Shown here: piece by piece, positions 6,365 through 10,195 of the stretch
Position numbering within the stretch: position 1 is the first letter of the stretch
How the letters are laid out: every line of letters begins with the position of its first letter
Source: JAZQUM01 sp045631305
GTDB taxonomy: Bacteria > Bacillota > Clostridia > Oscillospirales > Oscillospiraceae
NCBI GenBank assembly: GCA_045631305.1
Contig: JAZQUM010000117.1
Location: 1 to 10,195 of the forward strand
Direction: 5' to 3'
Length of the DNA stretch: 10,195 nt
Program-made: the position numbers and the translations under genes
The notes under the pieces: model-generated
What the model was told of the DNA's origin: nothing
Databases searched by the model: none
Seen by the model: only the letters and a program-made list of their open reading frames with translations

Positions 6365-7054
6365 ATGAAGCAGCTCTATGAAGGCAAGACCAAGAATGTA
6401 ATGCTGGATGAAGAAACCGGTATCGTGCACCTGTTCTTTAAGGATTCCGCAACCGGCGAAAACGGCGTTTTTGATCCCGGCTCCAACTCCGTTGGCGGCA
6501 GCGTGGAAGGCAAGGGCAAGGTTGGTCTGGCAGTTTCCAGCTATTTCTTTGAACTGATGGAAAAGAACGGTATCCCCACCCACTATCTGGGCAGCGATAT
6601 TGAACAGGGCCTGATGAAGGTTCGCAACCTCACCGTTCCCCGCCTCGAGTTCGTAGTTCGTTATTTCAGCGCAGGTTCTTTCTGCCGCCGCTTCCGTTTG
6701 GAAGAAGGCATTGCTTTCAATCCTCCCTATGCAGAAGTTACCCTGAAGGACGATGAAATGGGCGATCCTCTGGTTACCGAACGCGTTTGCATCATGAAGG
6801 GCATGCTGAAGGAAGGCCAGTACACCGAAGCACAGAACGTTGTGCTGCAGGTAGGTGAAGTTCTGAAGAAGGAACTGGCTGACATGGGTCTCACCCTCAT
6901 CGACTTCAAGATCGAAGTTGGTTACGATGAATCCGGCAAGATCTTCGTTGCAGACGAAATTACTCCCGACATCTGGCGCGTCCGTGATGAAAACGGCAAC
7001 ATCCCCAACCAGATCGACTGCGCTAACATGATCCTGGCTAAGCTGCAGAAGTAA
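6365..7054 (+). CDS. purC: Phosphoribosylaminoimidazole-succinocarboxamide synthase (SAICAR synthetase), divergent type
   Basis: PurC joins aspartate to CAIR using ATP to make SAICAR in de novo purine synthesis. The 229-residue product opens MKQLYEGKTKNV, the usual nucleotide-binding start. It has the family signatures VVRYFSAGSFCRR (compare VVRNxAAGS in typical PurC), a LKDDEMGDPLVTE segment, LTLIDFKIEVG and VADEITPDIWRVRD near the C-terminus. Relative to common PurC it is divergent: the N-terminal lobe reads GVFDPGSNSVGGSVEG and the usual DEFSPDGSRLWD block is altered. This resembles a clostridial PurC subgroup. The ATG at 6365 follows GGAGG (6353-6357). The frame is open upstream to an ATG at 6266, but that one lacks a ribosome site. 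The gene has its own promoter and terminator rather than sitting in a pur operon. Confidence 0.88.
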   Translation: MKQLYEGKTKNVMLDEETGIVHLFFKDSATGENGVFDPGSNSVGGSVEGKGKVGLAVSSYFFELMEKNGIPTHYLGSDIEQGLMKVRNLTVPRLEFVVRYFSAGSFCRRFRLEEGIAFNPPYAEVTLKDDEMGDPLVTERVCIMKGMLKEGQYTEAQNVVLQVGEVLKKELADMGLTLIDFKIEVGYDESGKIFVADEITPDIWRVRDENGNIPNQIDCANMILAKLQK

Positions 7055-7065
7055 TATGCAATTTT

Positions 7066-7095
7066 AAAGAGAGCGTCACAAGACGCTCTCTTTTT
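7066..7095 (+). terminator. Intrinsic terminator after purC
   Basis: AAAGAGAGCGTC (7066-7077) pairs perfectly with GACGCTCTCTTT (7082-7093) around an ACAA loop, and the T-run continues to 7095. It ends three bases before the next promoter. Confidence 0.93.
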
Positions 7096-7097
7096 CT

Positions 7098-7126
7098 TTG
7101 CAAAGGGACGGGGAGTTGTGTATAAT
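7098..7126 (+). promoter_or_regulatory. Promoter of the cupin gene
   Basis: TTGCAA (7098-7103), 17 bases, and a perfect TATAAT (7121-7126). It starts directly after the purC terminator, so the cupin gene is an independent unit. The expected leader is only about 25 bases. Confidence 0.82.
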
Positions 7127-7158
7127 AGACTTGCAGTCTATTCAAGGAGGAAATGATT

Positions 7159-7506
7159 ATGATCAAACGCGCAGAAGATCTGCAGCAGGTTGAAGTGCAT
7201 GAACTGCGAGGCGGTGAAGGAACGCTTTTGAAGACCCTTTTGGGCAACAGTGAGGAAACCTTTGGTCACGCATCGCTTTTTGCCACCTTTACCTATCCTC
7301 CCGGAGCCTCCATCGGCTATCACACCCATGATACCAACATGGAGTATTACTACATTCTTTCCGGTGAGCTGACGCTGGAAGAAAACGGCGTGGTAAGCGT
7401 GCTGAAAGAGGGCGATGTTTCTGTCTGCCGCGACGGTAACGGCCACTCCATTAAAAACAACACCGATAAAGAAGCCAAAATGCTGGCGCTGATCATTGAT
7501 AAATAA
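7159..7506 (+). CDS. Small single-domain cupin protein
   Basis: This is a 115-residue cupin, a small beta-barrel that usually binds a metal ion and may be an enzyme or a ligand-binding protein. Motif 1 is G53-x-H55-x-H57-x4-E62-x6-G69. Motif 2 is G85 ... H96-x3-N100. The expected metal ligands H55, H57, E62 and H96 are all present. There is no signal peptide or DNA-binding domain, so it should be cytosolic. The ATG at 7159 is eight bases after AAGGAGG (7144-7150); an ATG at 7153 is too close to it. The gene stands alone between a promoter and a strong terminator, so context gives no substrate. The fold is sure; the function is unknown. Confidence 0.9.
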   Translation: MIKRAEDLQQVEVHELRGGEGTLLKTLLGNSEETFGHASLFATFTYPPGASIGYHTHDTNMEYYYILSGELTLEENGVVSVLKEGDVSVCRDGNGHSIKNNTDKEAKMLALIIDK

Positions 7507-7544
7507 AAAAATCTCCTCTCCCTTCTGGGAGAGGAGATTTTTTT
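7505..7544. terminator. Bidirectional terminator between the cupin and LCP genes
   Basis: TCTCCTCTCCC (7512-7522) pairs with GGGAGAGGAGA (7527-7537) around TTCT, flanked by seven T on the plus strand (7538-7544) and a run of A before the stem. The A-run reads as T on the minus strand, so it serves both convergent genes. Confidence 0.95.
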
Positions 7545-7547
7545 GTT

Positions 7548-8549
7548 TTAGGGAGCGAACACATGCATATCGCTGAGCTCCAGATCGGCAGAATAAGGGT
7601 TGAGATACGTGTTGACCATGGTCAGCACCTCGTCGGGATAAAGAATGTAATAAGAGCCGCCCTTATACCAGCCCTGACCGTCGCCGGGGAGGGTCATAAA
7701 GTTGATATTATCAAGTCCGATGGAGAAAGCCTCTGTGCCCAACCAGGCAAGGTTACCTACAGAAAGGTTGGTATTCACATGGTCGGAGAAGATCTGCACA
7801 TAAGAAGAAACTTTGTCGATATTTTTCGGTTGCAGCATTTTCTTGGCAACAGCCATCAAAAAAGCCTGCTGAGTGCCGATACGGCCCAGATCTTCCGTGC
7901 CGTAGCCGGATCCGTCGTTGTTGTGGCGGAAACGAACCACTTTCAAAGCGTCTTCGCCTGTGAGATACTGATAACCTTTGCTGAAGTGAATGGAAAGATC
8001 CTGACAAGGATCGTCATAATCCATATTGATAGGCACATCGAATTCCACGCCGCCGATGGTATCCACCAACTTTACAAAGGCCTGCAGATCCACCGTAACG
8101 GTGAAGTCAATGGGGATGCCAAGCATTTCTTCCAACTTTTCAGCCATAAGATCAATGCCGCCGCGCCCGTAACAGGAGTTGAACTTTTTGATACCCCAAT
8201 CTACGTCGATGAGGGTATCGCGGGGGATGGAAACACAGTTTACCTGCCCGGTGCCTGCATCAAAAGCTACCAGAATATTGGTGTCGGAATTGCCGTTGCC
8301 ATCGTCTACGCCGGAAACAAGAATGGTGAAGAAATCATCCTTTCTTGTGAAGACGGAGGAATCGGAATCCTGCTGGGAATTCTGCGTGTCGGAAGTGGAG
8401 GGATTATCCTCACTTAGGTCTTCCGGGGGGATTTCGGGTTCCCGGATGAAGCAGGCAACGATACCCACCAGGGTGGCTGCGGCGAAGAGCATGCTGACCA
8501 GCATACTGACTCTCTTCTGCTTTTTTGTTTTTCGCAGTTTAGTAGACAT
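7548..8549 (-). CDS. LytR-CpsA-Psr (LCP) family protein
   Basis: LCP proteins are membrane-anchored enzymes that attach secondary polymers (teichoic acids, capsule or other glycopolymers) from lipid carriers to peptidoglycan. The 333-residue product has a basic cytosolic N-terminus, one membrane helix at about residues 14-34, a linker rich in Ser, Asp and Gln (about 40-66), then the extracellular catalytic domain. Family features include SDTNILVAFD, the arginine of SIPRDTLIDV, KFNSCYGRGGI, LTGEDALKVVRFRH and the DLGRIGTQQAF helix. There is no extra C-terminal domain. The ATG at 8549 follows AAGGAG at a short four-base gap. An ATG at 8564 after AAGGGG is almost as good and would add five residues. 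It lies 83 bases after spoIIID on the same strand with no clear promoter between them. Confidence 0.93.
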   Translation of the reverse strand: MSTKLRKTKKQKRVSMLVSMLFAAATLVGIVACFIREPEIPPEDLSEDNPSTSDTQNSQQDSDSSVFTRKDDFFTILVSGVDDGNGNSDTNILVAFDAGTGQVNCVSIPRDTLIDVDWGIKKFNSCYGRGGIDLMAEKLEEMLGIPIDFTVTVDLQAFVKLVDTIGGVEFDVPINMDYDDPCQDLSIHFSKGYQYLTGEDALKVVRFRHNNDGSGYGTEDLGRIGTQQAFLMAVAKKMLQPKNIDKVSSYVQIFSDHVNTNLSVGNLAWLGTEAFSIGLDNINFMTLPGDGQGWYKGGSYYILYPDEVLTMVNTYLNPYSADLELSDMHVFAP

Positions 8550-8632
8550 GGTGCTCCTTATCATTTGACCCCTTGCGGGGGATGGCTTTTATGTACGGAT
8601 ACTGATTAGACGGATGCGAAAGCGAAAAAGTT

Positions 8633-8881
8633 TCATTCGCCCCGATATTTTTTTCGCGTGGCAATACCGCCACGGATGTGGCGCTGGGCCTTGTTTTCTT
8701 CCAAAACTTCTTTTGCGGCTAAATACAGCGTTCGGTCGTAAAGGGCTAGCCGTTGGGATAGATCTTTATGTACCGTGGATTTGCTGACACCGAATTTTTT
8801 TGCTGCTGCGCGCACGGTGGCTTGGTTTTCGATGATGTAGAGGGCCAAGGTGCGGGCCCGTTCCTCCATATTCCCTTTCAC
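8633..8881 (-). CDS. spoIIID: Sporulation transcriptional regulator SpoIIID
   Basis: SpoIIID is a small DNA-binding protein of the mother cell that switches genes on or off between the sigma-E and sigma-K stages. The 82-residue product contains EERARTLALYIIENQATVR, a helix-turn-helix AKKFGVSKSTVHKDLSQRL (residues 27-45) nearly the same as in Bacillus subtilis SpoIIID, and the conserved basic tail HIRGGIATRKKYRGE. I chose the GTG at 8881: it follows GGAGAG at an eight-base gap (8890-8895) and gives the usual clostridial opening MK.xxEERA. Alternatives are a GTG at 8890, which overlaps that ribosome site, and an ATG at 8869. The gene marks the host as a spore former. The LCP gene follows and may be cotranscribed. 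Confidence 0.95.
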   Translation of the reverse strand: MKGNMEERARTLALYIIENQATVRAAAKKFGVSKSTVHKDLSQRLALYDRTLYLAAKEVLEENKAQRHIRGGIATRKKYRGE

Positions 8882-8884
8882 CTG

Positions 8885-8935
8885 ATACACTCTCCGTCCT
8901 GCTGAACCTTGTCAGCCTGTTCTGGGAGAGTATAT
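8885..8935 (-). promoter_or_regulatory. Helix sequestering the spoIIID ribosome site
   Basis: On the minus strand ATATACTCTCC (8935-8925) pairs with GGAGAGTGTAT (8895-8885): eleven pairs with one G-U. The second arm contains the whole GGAGAG ribosome site. An inner stem GCTGA/TCAGC (8916-8912 with 8905-8901) closes a six-base loop. Only a transcript starting upstream of 8935 would carry both arms. Confidence 0.6.
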
Positions 8936-8955
8936 GAAAGGCAGCGCATAGATAT
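8929..8955 (-). promoter_or_regulatory. Sigma-E-like promoter of spoIIID
   Basis: On the minus strand ATA (8955-8953) and CATATACT (8936-8929) are 16 bases apart. The Bacillus sigma-E consensus is ATA-N16-18-CATACAnT, and six of the seven defined -10 bases fit. spoIIID is a known sigma-E gene in B. subtilis. Transcription should start at about 8922. Confidence 0.6.
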
Positions 8956-8959
8956 GTTT

Positions 8960-8988
8960 ATTATAGGGCCGTCGGCAATAAAATGCAA
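8960..8988 (-). promoter_or_regulatory. Possible sigma-A promoter upstream of spoIIID
   Basis: On the minus strand TTGCAT (8988-8983), 17 bases, then a perfect TATAAT (8965-8960). Transcription would start at about 8953, some 30 bases upstream of the sigma-E-like start. The -35 is weak. Confidence 0.5.
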
Positions 8989-9000
8989 GGTTTGCCGCTC

Positions 9001-9029
9001 TTGACGGTGACAAAATTTGATGATAGAAT
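9001..9029 (+). promoter_or_regulatory. mntP promoter (sigma-A)
   Basis: TTGACG (9001-9006), a 17-base spacer and TAGAAT (9024-9029), each one mismatch from consensus. The expected start is about 9036, leaving a leader of about 65 bases. Confidence 0.8.
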
Positions 9030-9047
9030 CGAAGCCGTAAGCAGTTC

Positions 9048-9082
9048 TGAGCACAGCGATTTTAAGCATGTGCTCAATTTTT
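9048..9082 (+). terminator. Terminator-like hairpin in the mntP leader (possible attenuator)
   Basis: TGAGCACA (9048-9055) pairs perfectly with TGTGCTCA (9069-9076). Two more G-C pairs are possible inside (9056-9057 with 9066-9067). Five T follow at 9078-9082, then the ribosome site about seven bases later. It has the form of an intrinsic terminator placed just before translation starts. No antiterminator partner was obvious. Confidence 0.55.
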
Positions 9083-9100
9083 CTGCGTGGAGGATATACG

Positions 9101-9691
9101 GTGACCTTCAATTTTGTGTTTTTCTTCAATGCCGTTTTGTTGGGCGTTGGTCTTGCTATGGACGCTTTTTCTGTGTCCCTTGCCAACGGACTGCATGAAC
9201 CCTGCATGCGCAAAAAGCGGATGTGCTTTGTGGCGGGTGTATTTGCCTTTTTCCAGTTTTTGATGCCCATGATTGGCTGGGTCTGCGTGCACACGGTGGC
9301 ACAGTATTTTTCTGCTTTTGAAAAACTTATTCCCTATATTGCCCTTGCGCTGCTGCTCTTCATCGGCGGCAAGATGTTGCTGGAGGGTATCCGCGGGGAA
9401 GAAGAGGCAGATGCCTGCGGGGCGGGTGTAGGCCTCGGGGCGCTGATGGTGCAGGGCGTTGCCACTTCCATCGATGCCCTCTCTGTAGGTTTTACCATTG
9501 CTGAGCAGATGCTGCTGGAGGCATTTTTGACCTGTCTTATTATTGCGGTGGTCACCTTTGCCATCTGCGTAGGCGGCCTTTTCATCGGCCGTAAGGCAGG
9601 CACCGCACTTGCGGGAAAAGCCGGCATTTTTGGCGGCTGCATTTTGATTTTCATCGGCCTTGAAATTTTCATTACCGGCGTATTTTTCTAA
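9101..9691 (+). CDS. mntP: Manganese efflux pump MntP
   Basis: MntP is a six-helix membrane protein that exports Mn2+ and protects against manganese excess. With the chosen start the product has 196 residues, close to the family norm of about 190. It holds the two-fold repeated family motif: MDAFSVSLANG in the first helix (acidic D on the transport path) and SIDALSVGF in the fourth, plus GGKMLLEG after helix 3 and a closing LIFIGLEI helix. The GTG at 9101 is preferred: GGAGG lies seven bases upstream and the protein then opens at the usual place. An ATG at 9068 is in frame but lies inside the leader hairpin with no ribosome site. It faces a metal ABC permease gene tail to tail. Confidence 0.93.
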   Translation: MTFNFVFFFNAVLLGVGLAMDAFSVSLANGLHEPCMRKKRMCFVAGVFAFFQFLMPMIGWVCVHTVAQYFSAFEKLIPYIALALLLFIGGKMLLEGIRGEEEADACGAGVGLGALMVQGVATSIDALSVGFTIAEQMLLEAFLTCLIIAVVTFAICVGGLFIGRKAGTALAGKAGIFGGCILIFIGLEIFITGVFF

Positions 9692-9694
9692 AAT

Positions 9695-9730
9695 AAAAAG
9701 CCCGAAGCCTTTTGGCTTCGGTTCTTTTTT
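9695..9730. terminator. Bidirectional terminator between mntP and the ABC permease gene
   Basis: CCGAAGCC (9702-9709) pairs with GGCTTCGG (9714-9721) around a TTTT loop, followed by TTCTTTTTT on the plus strand. The A-rich flank at 9690-9699 gives a U-run on the minus strand. Confidence 0.92.
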
Positions 9731-10195
9731 ATTTCTTCAGCTTTCCCAAAAGGGAGAAAAGGGCAAAGGCAATGAGGTTGCATACCACTACCGTGGCCCC
9801 CACAGGGGTGGAAACCAGATAGGAAAGGGTCAGCCCCAGCGCAAAGCAGACCACGCTGAGGCAGCCTGCGGCAATAACCACCGCGCGGAAGCTTTTGAAA
9901 ACCCGCATGGCGGAAAGGGCGGGGAAGATCACAAGGGAGGAGATCAGCATGGCACCCATCATCCGCATGCCCAGCACGATGGTAAGGGCTGTCAGCACGC
10001 TTAAAAGCGCATTGTAGCGCTCCACCTTCATGCCTGTTGCGCGGGAGAAATTCTCGTCAAATGTGATGGCGAAAATTTTGTGATAGCTGAGGATATAGAG
10101 GGCCAGAACGGCAGCGGCCACAGAAATAGAAAGGACCACATCGGTTTTATCCATGGCAAGGATAGAGCCGAACATGTAGCTGTCGATATCGGTGG
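9729..10195 (-). CDS. Metal ABC transporter permease (ZnuB/MntB type, ABC-3 family), 5' part outside the window
   Basis: This is the membrane permease of an ABC importer for Zn2+ or Mn2+, working with a metal-binding lipoprotein and an ATPase. About 154 C-terminal residues are present; the frame stays open to the window edge, so the N-terminal part lies beyond. Family features are the SYMFGSIL segment at the edge, AITFDENFSRATGM (the cytoplasmic loop contacting the ATPase), then VLGMRMMGAMLISSLVIFPAL and two more membrane helices ending in VGATVVVCNLIAFAL. The C-terminus is a short basic KLKK. The metal cannot be told from this part; the closeness of mntP makes Mn2+ or Zn2+ equally reasonable. 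The usual znuA/znuC partners, if present, would lie beyond the window. Confidence 0.93.
   Translation of the reverse strand, partial: TDIDSYMFGSILAMDKTDVVLSISVAAAVLALYILSYHKIFAITFDENFSRATGMKVERYNALLSVLTALTIVLGMRMMGAMLISSLVIFPALSAMRVFKSFRAVVIAAGCLSVVCFALGLTLSYLVSTPVGATVVVCNLIAFALFSLLGKLKK

Noticed and set aside
7563..8417. Long plus-strand frame opposite the LCP gene
   Set aside because: The minus strand carries a complete LCP protein with its motifs; the plus frame has no recognisable domain.
8969..9007. Hairpin-like repeat CGGCAA/TTGCCG with outer CCGT/ACGG
   Set aside because: It lies across the divergent promoters, is broken by a six-base bulge and would not be in the mntP transcript; probably chance.
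8890..9036. yybP-ykoY manganese riboswitch upstream of mntP
   Set aside because: GGGAGAGTA and GCAAGGTTTGCC loosely recall its conserved pieces, but both lie upstream of the mntP promoter and would not be transcribed with it.
9068..9100. mntP start at the ATG at 9068
   Set aside because: It lies inside the leader hairpin with no ribosome site; the GTG at 9101 has GGAGG and the family N-terminus.
1..10195. Mobile elements, CRISPR arrays, tRNA or rRNA genes
   Set aside because: No transposase, integrase, long terminal repeats, regularly spaced direct repeats or RNA gene structure was found on either strand.

Overview
The window looks like chromosomal DNA from an endospore-forming member of the Clostridia. 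An Oscillospirales/Ruminococcaceae-type gut anaerobe would fit, but I cannot name a genus. The reasons are a clear spoIIID gene, strong AGGAGG ribosome sites throughout, a PadR/DUF2812 pair, a moderately GC-rich low-GC-phylum style, and the rpsF-ssb-rpsR operon. I see no mobile element, CRISPR array, rRNA or tRNA. Most of the window is ordinary core and housekeeping sequence; the unusual material is regulatory and lies between genes.

Layout. Positions 1-3377 (+): the 3' part of a SERCA-like calcium P-type ATPase, then an AI-2E/PerM-family membrane protein. Positions 3386-4647 (+): a strong promoter, a structured leader that probably binds S6:S18, then rpsF, ssb and rpsR, ended by a terminator. 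Positions 4646-6161 (-): a PadR repressor, a DUF2812 membrane protein and a NadM-like nucleotidyltransferase read as one leftward unit. Its promoter carries two matched palindromes. Positions 6224-7095 (+): a divergent purC with its own promoter and terminator. Positions 7098-7544 (+): a small cupin gene. Positions 7548-8988 (-): spoIIID followed by an LCP-family cell-wall gene. Positions 9001-9730 (+): mntP, a manganese exporter, with a terminator-like hairpin in its leader. Positions 9729 to the end (-): the C-terminal part of a ZnuB-type metal ABC permease.

How the parts work together. Three convergent gene pairs (rpsR/nadM-like, cupin/LCP, mntP/znuB) are each separated by one short hairpin with U-runs on both strands, so each should serve as a shared two-way terminator. 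The rpsF-ssb-rpsR operon supplies two neighbouring small-subunit proteins and the single-strand DNA-binding protein. Two metal-handling genes meet tail to tail at 9.7 kb: efflux by MntP and uptake by the ABC permease. spoIIID points to mother-cell gene control during sporulation and may be cotranscribed with the LCP gene.

The best candidates for something new are three leaders. First, the spoIIID leader has a helix of 11 base pairs that buries the ribosome site and whose 5' arm is also the -10 element of a sigma-E-like promoter. Second, padR has two TATATCG-N5-CGATATA operators, one filling the promoter spacer and one at the transcription start. Third, mntP has an attenuator-like hairpin and no recognisable manganese riboswitch.
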